Counted from the first letter of the stretch, positions 33,523 through 42,352 are shown. The stretch: DNA of 64,000 nucleotides from Candidatus Cohnella colombiensis (GCA_029203125.1 CP119317.1:248001-312000), one strand, 5' to 3'. Notes: a model not told the origin generated them from the sequence alone. A program made the numbers and translations.

Positions 33523-36500
33523 ATGAAGGGGATTCGAAAGTGGTTTAGTTTATCTGCTGCGTTAATCCTAATTGTTTCACTGGTATCACCTGCAGGTGCT
33601 AAGGCAGCGTTGCCATCTGATGTGCAGAAGCATTGGGCGAAGACGAGTATTGAACGCTGGATCTCAGAAGGTGTCGTCCAAGGTGGCTCGGATGGCAAGT
33701 TCAATCCGAATAAACCGATCACGAGAGCAGAGCTTATTCGTATTTTGAATAAGATATTCGGATTTACAGTTCCAGCGAGTGAGCAATTCTCTGATGTACC
33801 AGCTGATGCATGGTACGCGAAGGATTTAGCAATTGCGAAGGAAGCGGGCTATTATCAAGGCTATCCGAATAATGTGGCGAAGCCTACGACGGATATCACT
33901 AGAGAGGATGTCGCTGTACTTCTTGCTAGAGTATTTAAGAAATCAACTGCGCCAGGGGACAGTTCCTCAAGTGGGACGACTGGAATTAGTACAGGCTCAT
34001 CCACAACTGCATATGATTTCGAATCATCGATTGAAGGTTGGGAAATCAATACGCAAGAAAATAATAAATACAACACGGCAGGAGCATCGGGCCTAGCGAT
34101 AACGACGGAAGCTGCTGCCAAAGGAACGCATTCCTTGAAAGCAGATTTCAACTTGAAGGCGGGCGCAACCTTCGACTTCCGTAAGATTGAGACGATCGAT
34201 CTTAGCAAGAAGACAGCAGTTAGCATGAAGGTCAAGGTTGTTCCGACTAAGGGCTCTGTTGTCGGGAGTGACGGCGTTCAAGCTAAGCTCTATATTCAAG
34301 CAGGGGAAGACTGGAGCGTGTGGAAAGATTCTGAATTGCAACCGGTAAATGATAAAGGCTTTGCTACGCTTACTGTTGATCTTGCTGGTGTTAAGAACTT
34401 GAATAAAGTGATGGCGGTCGGGGTGCAGATTGTTGGGGCTGAAGGCTCATCAGGAACAGCAATAGCTTATGTGGATGATGTATCATTCACGGGTGCCAAT
34501 GCTGCATCTACAGCAGCCTCCAAAGAAATGAAGACGGATTTCGAATCATCAGTAGAAGGCTGGTCCATCAATACGGATGAATCGAACAAATATAATACAG
34601 TTCTCGCTACTGGTCTGGCGATTACAACTGATGAGGCATCAAGTGGCACACATTCCTTGAAGGCTGATATTAAGCTTAACGGCGGAGAAGTGCAGATCAG
34701 GAAAATTGCCGATGCCGATCTAAGCGCACAGAAGACGATGAGTGCTAAGCTAAAGGTTGTTCCGACAGAAGGATCGAAGATTGGAGCGGATGGCGTTCAA
34801 GTGAAGCTGTTCCTTCAAGCGGGCTCTGACTGGAGCACATGGGACGACTCTGGTCTTCATCCAGTAAGTACAGATGACTTCGTTACAGTTAATTTTGATA
34901 TCAGTAAAACTCCGAATAAGAATCAAGTAAGAGCGATTGGCGCACAGATTGTGACGCCTGCAGGCTCATCAGGCTCAGCAACGGTGTATATCGATGAAGT
35001 TGTGCTGAGTGGAGTGAAACAAGCTGCAACACCGGTTAGTCAGCCAAAAACGGACACTGCTGGATCTGGATTTACGGATACAGATCAGATCGCAAGCTAT
35101 GCTGCCGGTGCTGTGAAGGCACTGTCAGATAGCATTAAAGGATATCCAGATGGCACATATCGACCGAAAGGAAAGATTACGAAAGCTGAAGTGCTGTCAC
35201 TGCTTGACAAAATGATCGCAGGATACTACGGACATGCAGGCACGTTTAATGGTGGAGACATTAAGGGAGATGTCATCATCAGTCATACGGGTGTCATACT
35301 GAAGGATACGAAAATCTCGGGCAATCTCTACCTTGCTCCAGGAATCGGCGACGGTGATGTGAAGCTAGAGGGCGTAACTGTCGGCGGTATGACTTACGTT
35401 TCCGGTGGCGGTGAACATACGGTTACGATCACGAATTCAACGCTTGCAGGCATTACAATGGATCGGAAAGACGGTAAAGTTCGTGTTCTAGTAACCGGTA
35501 ATACGGTTGTCGACACACTAGTCATTGATGAAGATGCAATACTTGAGCTTGAAGAGGGAGCCTCTGTTACGAATGTTATTGTTCATGGCAATTCGAAAGT
35601 CGTCGTAGGTAAAGGTGCAACGATAGAGAACTTGACGCTTGCTGGTGATGCAGCAGGAACAACGATCACCGGTGACGGAGATGTAACTTATGTAGACAAT
35701 CAATCGAATGACATTACGATTAATGGGAAAGTACTTAAGCAAGGTGAGTTTAGTGTCAAAGGTGGAGCAGCCAATGCGGTTGGCGGTTCAACAACTCCTA
35801 CTATATTTTATAGCGGTCCAAGTGGCCCGACAGAGGTTTGGGAGCTGTGGCACGGCTTTGAGGAGTCTACTGAAGGATTCGCGATCGAAGAGGCGTATAA
35901 TGGTGTAGGTGCTAGCGACGTAATGATTTCCACTGATTATGCAGCTGAAGGCACGCATTCTTTGAAGGTCACCATTCCATTCGTAGAGAATAACAAAGGT
36001 GTTCCAATCAATATTAACTTTGAGGAAGGCAATGAAATTGACTTTACTAAATATTCAAAAATTAGAGCTAAGGTCAAGTTCGTTGCAAGTGAGTCTGGAG
36101 CAGGTTTCGGGGAATGGGGAGTTTGGTCTAGTCTTTTTGTGTCAAAGAATAACTGGTCACAATTGTCAGATGGTGCGAACTTAACACCACAGAATGGATT
36201 TACAACATTCACAATCGATTTAAGTAAAGAAACCAATGTTGATAAATCTCGACAGTATGGAGTAAGTGTTTGGGTTCCAAATGGAGCTTTCGGAACAGCG
36301 TACTTATACATTGATCAGATTGAAGTGGTAAAGAAGGCTGGCGGGGATGACGAAGATGATGATACAACAACGGGAGTACTATATAATTTTGAATCTGATG
36401 TTGATGGATGGAGTATAGAAACTGGAGAATGGGATGGTGTTTCTCTCAATTCTGCAGATGCTAACAATTTGGCAGTAACAACTGATCAAGCTTCCAAAGA

Positions 36501-36900
36501 CAAACAATCCTTGAAGGTCGATTTCTCGCTCGGAGCTGATAAAAAGTTCACATTACAGAGGACTTTTGACAATGCCCAAGGCGAAGGTGACTTCAGCCAA
36601 TACTCCTCAATAAGTGTAAAGGTGAAGGTGGTTGCAACAGATGGCTCAGACCTTTCGTGGGGTCCATGGGTGTCCTTCTTCATTGAGAAAAATGGTTGGT
36701 CAGGCAGGGTTGAAAAAGCAGAAGGCATGACAGATAGTGATGGTTTCAAGACGTATACTATAGATTTGAGTAAATTAGAACAGAGTGAAATAACCAAAAT
36801 CACTCAGTCTCCTAGAATGGGTATCGGGGTAGATACACCTGAAAAATCAAGCGGCAGTGCTATACTTTATATTGATGAGATCACATTTGTAAGAAAATAG
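33523..36900 (+). CDS. SLH surface protein with four carbohydrate-binding-like modules and a beta-helix
   Basis: 1125 residues. After the signal peptide (~1-29) there are two SLH domains (~30-145; GGSDGKFNPNKPITR, then GYPNNVAKPTTDITR). Two copies of a ~165-residue module follow (~160-500), then a third SLH domain (~515-570; GYPDGTYRPKGKITK). A repetitive right-handed beta-helix-like stretch (~575-740) precedes two more modules (~780-1125). All four modules share a DFESS.EGW start, KGTHSLKADF-type strands and a YIDEV/I end, like galactose-binding-fold carbohydrate modules. There is no catalytic domain. It is probably a cell-wall-bound glycan-capture or S-layer-associated protein. The ATG has GAGGAGGG upstream. 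The separation of the third SLH domain from the first two is unusual. Confidence 0.88.
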   Translation: MKGIRKWFSLSAALILIVSLVSPAGAKAALPSDVQKHWAKTSIERWISEGVVQGGSDGKFNPNKPITRAELIRILNKIFGFTVPASEQFSDVPADAWYAKDLAIAKEAGYYQGYPNNVAKPTTDITREDVAVLLARVFKKSTAPGDSSSSGTTGISTGSSTTAYDFESSIEGWEINTQENNKYNTAGASGLAITTEAAAKGTHSLKADFNLKAGATFDFRKIETIDLSKKTAVSMKVKVVPTKGSVVGSDGVQAKLYIQAGEDWSVWKDSELQPVNDKGFATLTVDLAGVKNLNKVMAVGVQIVGAEGSSGTAIAYVDDVSFTGANAASTAASKEMKTDFESSVEGWSINTDESNKYNTVLATGLAITTDEASSGTHSLKADIKLNGGEVQIRKIADADLSAQKTMSAKLKVVPTEGSKIGADGVQVKLFLQAGSDWSTWDDSGLHPVSTDDFVTVNFDISKTPNKNQVRAIGAQIVTPAGSSGSATVYIDEVVLSGVKQAATPVSQPKTDTAGSGFTDTDQIASYAAGAVKALSDSIKGYPDGTYRPKGKITKAEVLSLLDKMIAGYYGHAGTFNGGDIKGDVIISHTGVILKDTKISGNLYLAPGIGDGDVKLEGVTVGGMTYVSGGGEHTVTITNSTLAGITMDRKDGKVRVLVTGNTVVDTLVIDEDAILELEEGASVTNVIVHGNSKVVVGKGATIENLTLAGDAAGTTITGDGDVTYVDNQSNDITINGKVLKQGEFSVKGGAANAVGGSTTPTIFYSGPSGPTEVWELWHGFEESTEGFAIEEAYNGVGASDVMISTDYAAEGTHSLKVTIPFVENNKGVPININFEEGNEIDFTKYSKIRAKVKFVASESGAGFGEWGVWSSLFVSKNNWSQLSDGANLTPQNGFTTFTIDLSKETNVDKSRQYGVSVWVPNGAFGTAYLYIDQIEVVKKAGGDDEDDDTTTGVLYNFESDVDGWSIETGEWDGVSLNSADANNLAVTTDQASKDKQSLKVDFSLGADKKFTLQRTFDNAQGEGDFSQYSSISVKVKVVATDGSDLSWGPWVSFFIEKNGWSGRVEKAEGMTDSDGFKTYTIDLSKLEQSEITKITQSPRMGIGVDTPEKSSGSAILYIDEITFVRK

Positions 36901-36933
36901 TTCGCTTAATTGTTAAGATTTCCATACCTCGGG

Positions 36934-36960
36934 GGCCGATCGATTCTGATCGGCTTTCTT
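36934..36960 (+). terminator. Rho-independent terminator of the SLH gene
   Basis: GCCGATC and GATCGGC pair around a 6-nt loop and are followed by TTTCTTGTT. Confidence 0.85.
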
Positions 36961-37065
36961 GTTGAATCAATCTCGTAACTTGGAGAGCAATTGACTTCCC
37001 TCTGTTCATGGAGTAAGATATTCCCATAAACGCGCGTTCACGAACTCATTGATGGAGGGTTACTA

Positions 37066-37488
37066 ATGAACAATAACGTAATTGGAATCGGGCATGTTGC
37101 TTATACAACAGGGCAGATGGATGCGATGCTGCATTTTTATTGCGAAATACTAGGCTTTGAGAATTCATTCGCGCTCCATGATGAAGCAGGTAAACCATGG
37201 ATTCAATATATCCGAGTAGCAGGCTGTCAGTTCATTGAGTTGTTCTATGCCAAGGAGGGCTTTGATCCTAAAGAGGGAACTTATGCTCACCTATGCATTC
37301 AAGTAGCTGACGTAATGGTGATGAGCGAGCATCTGAAAGCTGCGGGAATCGATGTATATTGGGGGCCTGTACAAGGTCTTGATCACAACTGGCAATGTTG
37401 GGCGAAAGACCCGGACGGCAATCCGATCGAATTCATGCAGATTGATCTGAAGTCACCACAGGCGAAGGCTGCAGGATTATCCTCATAA
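37066..37488 (+). CDS. VOC-family (glyoxalase-like) protein
   Basis: 140 residues forming one vicinal-oxygen-chelate domain made of two beta-alpha-beta-beta-beta units. Candidate metal ligands are His in IGHVAYT, Glu in QFIELFY, His in YAHLCIQV and Glu in NPIEFMQ. The DPDGNPIEFMQ end is a family hallmark. A GGAGGG site precedes the ATG. The substrate cannot be told from sequence; it has its own terminator and is not clearly linked to the acid-sugar island that begins 440 nt downstream. Confidence 0.88.
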   Translation: MNNNVIGIGHVAYTTGQMDAMLHFYCEILGFENSFALHDEAGKPWIQYIRVAGCQFIELFYAKEGFDPKEGTYAHLCIQVADVMVMSEHLKAAGIDVYWGPVQGLDHNWQCWAKDPDGNPIEFMQIDLKSPQAKAAGLSS

Positions 37489-37524
37489 TGAGAGATGTAC
37501 ATTGATAGACAATTTAATGATGAA

Positions 37525-37549
37525 GCCGACTCTATTGGGTCGGTTTTTG
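37525..37549 (+). terminator. Rho-independent terminator of the VOC gene
   Basis: CCGAC and GTCGG pair around an 8-nt loop, followed by TTTTTG. Confidence 0.75.
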
Positions 37550-37633
37550 TCGTTGTATAGGTATATACGGTTAGAAGATGAATAACGGGGCCGATATACA
37601 CGGAGCTGTCAGAGTTAGCTACGCAATGGGGAC

Positions 37634-37790
37634 TAATCCTGCTAAAGTGCAGTAATTTTACTCTAAAGTGATCCGTATTGAAAACAAATGCTCCAAATCC
37701 TGCACATTTGCAGTATTTAATAGTTCACTTTAAAAATAATCAACCTCGTTATCGCAGAAAAACTCCGACATGACGCAGTTTTTTCACACA
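37634..37790. repeat. Dispersed repeat with AATCCTGC...GCAGTA core, two or three copies
   Basis: AATCCTGCTAAAGTGCAGTA at 37634 and AATCCTGCACATTTGCAGTA at 37695 are 61 bp apart. A weaker third copy (CTCCGACATGACGCAGTTTT) starts near 37762. Each can form a small CTGC/GCAG hairpin. The region holds no gene. It looks like a short intergenic repeat family; distribution beyond the window is unknown to me. Confidence 0.5.
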
Positions 37791-37839
37791 TTATTACTCC
37801 TCTCGCCATAATAAACCCACATCACTATAAAAAATGTTA

Positions 37840-37868
37840 TTGACAAATGAAAGCGCTCCACTTAAGAT
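37840..37868 (+). promoter_or_regulatory. Sigma-A promoter of the acid-sugar operon with a cre-like element in the spacer
   Basis: TTGACA at 37840-37845 and TAAGAT at 37863-37868 are separated by 17 bp. The spacer contains TGAAAGCGCT (37848-37857), a perfect left half of a cre site, though the right half fits poorly. Transcription should begin about 37875, just before the triple box below. Confidence 0.65.
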
Positions 37869-37877
37869 AAATCTCAA

Positions 37878-37909
37878 ATAGATCTATCTTAGATCTATGA
37901 TAGATCTAT
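37878..37909. promoter_or_regulatory. Triple palindromic operator, 11-bp period (probable GntR site)
   Basis: ATAGATCTAT at 37878-37887, TTAGATCTAT at 37889-37898 and ATAGATCTAT at 37900-37909 start exactly 11 bp apart. The core AGATCT is itself a palindrome. The boxes lie between the predicted transcription start and the ribosome site (TGGAGG, 37913-37918) of the RuBisCO-like gene. The FCD-type GntR regulator encoded three genes downstream is the likely ligand-controlled repressor. Confidence 0.75.
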
Positions 37910-37927
37910 CAATGGAGGTACTACTCA

Positions 37928-39190
37928 ATGTCCCAACATCATGTGATCGCAACCTATCTCATTGAGACACCCTATCCATTGGAACTAGCGGCAGAAGTGA
38001 TGGCTGGCGAGCAATCCACAGGAACCTTCATCTCTGTACCGGGCGAGACGCCTGAGCTTAAGGAACAACATGCAGCTAAAGTTATCAGCATCGAAGAGTT
38101 AGAGTCCTCTAACACCGCATCGCTGCCTGGTGTACACCTTGCTCAAGGAATGGATCATCCCGTTTACAGAAGAGCCCTCGTCAAGCTGTCATTCCCGTTA
38201 CACAACTTTGGACCCTCATTAACAAATCTACTGTCTACAGTAGCGGGGAATCTATATGAACTGCGTGAATTTTCAGGCTTGAGACTTGTCGATCTTGAAT
38301 TGCCTACAGCTTTCTCGGAACGCTATCCTGGACCTAAATTCGGGATCGATGGTACACGCAAGCTTGCTAATGTATATGATCGGCCTATTATCGGAACGAT
38401 TGTGAAGCCAAGTATCGGTTTGCCGATCGCTGAATATGGCCCTCTCGTTCGACAATTGGCTGAAGCGGGACTTGATTTCATTAAGGATGATGAGCTTTGT
38501 GCCAATCCTCCAGCAGCACCGTTTGAACAACGTGTGGCTACCGTAATGAACGAGATCGAACGCGTGGCAGATCGAACAGGCAAGAAATTAATGTATGCGT
38601 TTAATATTACAGGCGAAATCGATGAGATGAAACGAAATCACGATTTGGTGTTAAAATCTGGCGGTACTTGTGTAATGGTCAGCCTGAATAGTGTTGGATT
38701 TGCGGGCGTAACTCATCTTAGACAGTATACAGAATTGCCGATTCATGGACATCGTAACCAATGGGGAGCAATGACTCGCAGTCCATTGCTAGGCATGAGC
38801 TTCACAGCTTATCAGAAGCTCTGGCGTACTGCCGGGGTAGACCATCTGCATACGAACGGTGTGAATAGTAAGTTTACAGAAAGTAATGAATCCGTTATCA
38901 AGTCGATTCAAGATTGCTTGACTCCGATGTTTGGAGATTACAAGGTTATGCCTGTACTTTCCTCGGCGCAATGGGCGGGCAGTGCAATTCCGACCTATGA
39001 GGCGATACAATCTCGCGATGTAATTCATCTTGCTGGTGGAGGTATTCTTGCTCACCCAGGAGGCATTGCAGCAGGAGTACGTAGTATGCACCTCGGTTGG
39101 GAAGCAGCAGTACAAGGCATTCCATTAACAGAATTTGCTCAAACACATCCAGAAATATCCGAGGCGATTCGGATCTTCGGCAAGAAGTAG
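37928..39190 (+). CDS. RuBisCO-like protein, probable acid-sugar phosphate decarboxylase (OiaX-like)
   Basis: 420 residues of the form IV RuBisCO superfamily: an N-terminal alpha/beta domain (~1-120) and a C-terminal barrel. Residues aligned with RuBisCO catalytic groups are present: Lys160 in TIVKPSIGL, the carbamylatable Lys186 in FIKDDE (187-189), His273/His275-Arg in PIHGHRNQWGAM, a loop-6-like SKF, and Ser in LSSAQWAG. This differs from MtnW enolases and, next to a DUF1537 kinase, matches OiaX, the 3-oxo-isoapionate-4-phosphate decarboxylase of D-apionate catabolism. It is the first gene of the operon, with GGAGG ahead of the ATG. The family and metal site are secure; the exact substrate is inference. 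Confidence 0.85.
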   Translation: MSQHHVIATYLIETPYPLELAAEVMAGEQSTGTFISVPGETPELKEQHAAKVISIEELESSNTASLPGVHLAQGMDHPVYRRALVKLSFPLHNFGPSLTNLLSTVAGNLYELREFSGLRLVDLELPTAFSERYPGPKFGIDGTRKLANVYDRPIIGTIVKPSIGLPIAEYGPLVRQLAEAGLDFIKDDELCANPPAAPFEQRVATVMNEIERVADRTGKKLMYAFNITGEIDEMKRNHDLVLKSGGTCVMVSLNSVGFAGVTHLRQYTELPIHGHRNQWGAMTRSPLLGMSFTAYQKLWRTAGVDHLHTNGVNSKFTESNESVIKSIQDCLTPMFGDYKVMPVLSSAQWAGSAIPTYEAIQSRDVIHLAGGGILAHPGGIAAGVRSMHLGWEAAVQGIPLTEFAQTHPEISEAIRIFGKK

Positions 39191-39210
39191 TTGCAGCTAG
39201 GAGGTTGAAC

Positions 39211-40584
39211 ATCATTAATGATACTACGTTATTGCTCGCATTCTATGGAGATGATTTCACAGGCTCTACGGATGCAATGGAAGCGCTCGCTTCTCGTGGC
39301 TATCGTACCGTACTCTTCCTTGAAGCTCCCAGCCCAGAACTGCTTGAACGCTTCGAAGGGATTCGATGCATTGGAGTAGCAGGGACAAGCCGAGCGAAGT
39401 CACCAGAAGAGATGGCATTAGAAATTAAGCCGATTATGAAGCAATTGTCTGAGCTTGATATTCAGACAGTCCACTATAAAACATGCTCAACGTTTGACTC
39501 ATCACCAAGTGTAGGCAGCATTGGAGAAGCGATACGCGTATCACGTCAATTTTTCGAAGATCAGCATACGATTCCATTACTAGTAGGTGCACCGGCGCTC
39601 GGAAGGTATACGTTGTTCGGTCAGCACTTCGCGCGGATGGATGGTCAAGTATTTCGGCTCGATCGACACCCAGTAATGTCGCGCCACCCTTCGACTCCGA
39701 TGCATGAAGCAGACCTTAGGTTACACCTCCAGGCTCAGCTAGATGAGCCAATTGCGCTGATGAACATCTTGGAATTAGATGGAGATCAGGAGGAGCGCAA
39801 ACAGCGCTTCAACGAGAAGCTTGCGGACAAGCCATCTGTCGTACTGTTCGATGCCCTCGATGATGAGCGTTTAACTGCTAGCGGTCAATTAATTTGGGAA
39901 GCGGCAGCAGAAGGACAACGTTTCGTCGTTGGTTCATCAGGTGTTGAATACGCACTGACGGCGCACTGGGAGCAAGCAGGAATTAAGCCATCAGAGCAAC
40001 CGCTTAAACTGCAGGAGAAAGTAGAACCAGCCAAACGCATTCTAGCCGTATCCGGAAGCGCATCCCCTGTAAGCAAACGGCAAGTTGAAGATGCAATCGC
40101 ACAAGGCTTTCACGGCATTCGGATACCCGCATCAGCACTCACGAATAATGAAGAGCTGCCACAGCAACTGCTTGATGAAGCGGTTCGTCATCTGAATGAA
40201 GGGGATAGCGTTGTGATGTACACCGCACTAGGTCCTGAAGATGAAGCGATCGCAGAGACACGCAATCAATTCGCAGCGCACAACATTACAGGCTCGCTAG
40301 CAGGTGAACGAATCGGCAGACAGCTCGGTCGTTGGACGAAAATCATCATGGAGCAGGCACAACTCCGAAGGGTTGTTATCGCTGGTGGAGATACTTCAGG
40401 ATTTGTAACGAGCGAAATGGGAATCTACGGGATGGAGATGCTGCTTCAGATCTCACCGGGGGCGCCTTTATGCAAAGTATATGCGAAGGATGAACGAATG
40501 GACGGCGTAGAGCTTGCGCTCAAAGGCGGTCAATTCGGTAGTGTAGATTACTTTACTAAAGTAAGAGATGCGTCATCGAATTAA
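39211..40584 (+). CDS. DUF1537 four-carbon acid-sugar kinase (OiaK-like)
   Basis: About 457 residues. The N-terminal domain has LLAFYGDDFTGSTDAMEAL, the sugar-acid-binding motif, and the C-terminal domain has the ATP-binding VVIAGGDTSGF and LKGGQFG. DUF1537 enzymes phosphorylate acid sugars such as tetronates and 3-oxo-isoapionate. The start is odd: AGGAGG is at 39199-39204, yet no in-frame ATG, GTG or TTG lies at 5-12 nt. ATC (39211) or ATT (39214) is best placed, and TTG (39232) is 27 nt away. The ATG at 39097 lies inside the upstream gene and is rejected. It follows the RuBisCO-like gene by about 20 nt and should make that enzyme's substrate. Confidence 0.88.
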   Translation: MINDTTLLLAFYGDDFTGSTDAMEALASRGYRTVLFLEAPSPELLERFEGIRCIGVAGTSRAKSPEEMALEIKPIMKQLSELDIQTVHYKTCSTFDSSPSVGSIGEAIRVSRQFFEDQHTIPLLVGAPALGRYTLFGQHFARMDGQVFRLDRHPVMSRHPSTPMHEADLRLHLQAQLDEPIALMNILELDGDQEERKQRFNEKLADKPSVVLFDALDDERLTASGQLIWEAAAEGQRFVVGSSGVEYALTAHWEQAGIKPSEQPLKLQEKVEPAKRILAVSGSASPVSKRQVEDAIAQGFHGIRIPASALTNNEELPQQLLDEAVRHLNEGDSVVMYTALGPEDEAIAETRNQFAAHNITGSLAGERIGRQLGRWTKIIMEQAQLRRVVIAGGDTSGFVTSEMGIYGMEMLLQISPGAPLCKVYAKDERMDGVELALKGGQFGSVDYFTKVRDASSN

Positions 40585-40621
40585 GATTATCGTCGCACTG
40601 ACCTAGAAAGGAATGATCAAG

Positions 40622-41272
40622 GTGGAAGAGTCCAAGACATCTAGCCCTGCCCCTCTACTAAAGGATGTTGCTTATGAGGAGATTAAGGAGCGCATATTAG
40701 ATGAAAGATTCGAGCCGGGTAGATTCCTTTCTGAACGTGAATTAATCGAACTATTAGAGATGAGCAAGACACCGATTAAATCTGCGCTAACACGGCTTGA
40801 AGCAGAAGGGTTTGTGACGGTATTTTCCAAGCAGGGCATCATTATTAATGATCTTGCCTTGAACCGCATTGTCGATATTTACGATTTGCGAACGGCGTTG
40901 GAATCGTTTAACCTACAAGCCATTCTAGGTAAGATAACGGATGAGCAACAACAACTGCTGATAGATAATTTGAACAGAACAAAGCAGATTGTGGAGCAGC
41001 TAGACGTGAAAGCGTTCGCGAAAGCTGACCATGAGTTCCATCTACTAATCTGCGGGTTCGCAGACAATGGTGAAATCCTACGTGTGCTCATGAATTATCA
41101 GGACCATTTGCTACGAATAACGTTGCGCCACTTGCGGAAAGACCCCCATCGTATGAAGGGCTTCTGGCAAGATCATATGGATATTTACAATTTGCTGATA
41201 AAAGGCAATGACGAATGTATCGCAAAGATGAAAGACCATCTGCAGCATTCGAAAAGCAAACTTTTTATGTAA
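40622..41272 (+). CDS. GntR/FadR-family (FCD) transcriptional regulator
   Basis: 216 residues from GTG at 40622, 9 nt after AAAGGA; the ATG at 40613 touches that site and is rejected. The winged helix is at ~10-75 (RFLSERELIELLEMSKTPIKSALTRLEAEGFV). An all-helical FCD ligand domain follows, with DHEFHLLI and later histidines that usually bind a metal and a carboxylate. It sits inside the acid-sugar operon, so it probably senses the substrate or an intermediate and acts on the triple box at 37878. Confidence 0.9.
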   Translation: MEESKTSSPAPLLKDVAYEEIKERILDERFEPGRFLSERELIELLEMSKTPIKSALTRLEAEGFVTVFSKQGIIINDLALNRIVDIYDLRTALESFNLQAILGKITDEQQQLLIDNLNRTKQIVEQLDVKAFAKADHEFHLLICGFADNGEILRVLMNYQDHLLRITLRHLRKDPHRMKGFWQDHMDIYNLLIKGNDECIAKMKDHLQHSKSKLFM

Positions 41273-41309
41273 CAGTCAAGCCAGCTAGAGCAGTCAGAGG
41301 AGGATGAAA

Positions 41310-42332
41310 ATGAAAGCGGTTTATGTAGAAGACGCGTATAAAGTTGTGGTTAAGGAAGTTGACCTTCCGGAGTTAAGCGATCAGGATGTGTTGATTAAAG
41401 TGAAGGTAGCGGGCATTTGTGGCTCCGATCTTCATACGTATAAAGGCTTGCATCCGTTCCGGAAGCCTCCGGTTATTATCGGGCATGAAGTATCAGGTGA
41501 GGTTGTGCAAGTAGGTTCAGCGGTTAAAAACATTAAGCCGGGGGATCGTGTAACGGTTGAACCGCAAACGGGTTGCGGAACATGTGAATACTGTCTAACA
41601 GGAAAATGGAACTTCTGCGAAAATCGCGGAGCGCCGGGAATTGGAAAATGGTATGGAACGATGGCGGAATATTTCGCAGCACCAGAGGTAACGGTGTTTA
41701 AGCTTCCAGAAGATATGTCTTATGAGCAGGGTGCATTGGTGGAGCCTTACGCTGTAGGCGTTCATGCTGTTCGTAAAGCAGACATAGGTGTAGGTGACAA
41801 AGTTGCCATACTAGGTACGGGTCCGATTGGCTTATTGGCAATGGCTGCTGCGAAGGCTGCAGGGGCAACGACGCTGTTGATGACTGACATTATGGATTAT
41901 GCGCTAGATAGTGCGAAGCAAATGGGTGCAACACACACATTGAATATTCTTAATAATCCAGATTGGACCGATGATGCAAAAGCATTGGTTGGAGGCAGCT
42001 TCGATAAGGTTATGATTGCTGCAGGCGTTCCCGGGATTATCGACCAATCACTTAAGCTCCTGCGTAAAGGTGGCCGTATCGTTACCATTGCGATGTTCCA
42101 AGGAGACCAGACGTTCAACATTCACAATTTGCAAAATCAAGAAAAAGAAATCGTAGGCTGTATGACTTATACTCGTGAAGATACTTACACAGCTATCGAT
42201 CTTATCGCTGCAGGTACGGTAAAAGAAGATGTGTTGATCACTCATCGTCTAACGGCTGAGCAAGCGGCTGAAGGGTTTAGAATTGTAGATAAGAAAGAGG
42301 ACAATTCGCTTAAAGTTCTCGTCACGTTCTAA
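41310..42332 (+). CDS. Zinc-dependent medium-chain alcohol/polyol dehydrogenase
   Basis: 340 residues from the ATG at 41310 (AGGAGG 6 nt upstream; the ATG at 41304 is too close). Catalytic zinc residues are Cys in AGICGSD, His-Glu in IGHEVSG and Glu in LVEPYAVGVH. Four structural-zinc cysteines lie in CGTCEYCLTGKWNFC. The NAD-binding loop is LGTGPIGLLA. It belongs to the sorbitol/threonine dehydrogenase group. In this operon it could oxidise a polyol, sugar or hydroxy acid to the oxo form that the kinase accepts, perhaps replacing the oxidoisomerase of known apionate pathways. That role is inference. Confidence 0.88.
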   Translation: MKAVYVEDAYKVVVKEVDLPELSDQDVLIKVKVAGICGSDLHTYKGLHPFRKPPVIIGHEVSGEVVQVGSAVKNIKPGDRVTVEPQTGCGTCEYCLTGKWNFCENRGAPGIGKWYGTMAEYFAAPEVTVFKLPEDMSYEQGALVEPYAVGVHAVRKADIGVGDKVAILGTGPIGLLAMAAAKAAGATTLLMTDIMDYALDSAKQMGATHTLNILNNPDWTDDAKALVGGSFDKVMIAAGVPGIIDQSLKLLRKGGRIVTIAMFQGDQTFNIHNLQNQEKEIVGCMTYTREDTYTAIDLIAAGTVKEDVLITHRLTAEQAAEGFRIVDKKEDNSLKVLVTF

Positions 42333-42352
42333 CGCAAGACGAATGGCAACAT

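Noticed and set aside
37928..39190. RuBisCO-like protein as an MtnW enolase of methionine salvage
   Set aside because: No other mtn gene is nearby, the TIVKP and HGHR segments look more like RuBisCO/OiaX than MtnW (IFKG, MAHP), and the DUF1537 neighbour fits acid-sugar use.
39097..39210. Extended N-terminus of the DUF1537 kinase starting inside the RuBisCO-like gene
   Set aside because: It would add a 38-residue tail with no family match and ignores the AGGAGG at 39199-39204.
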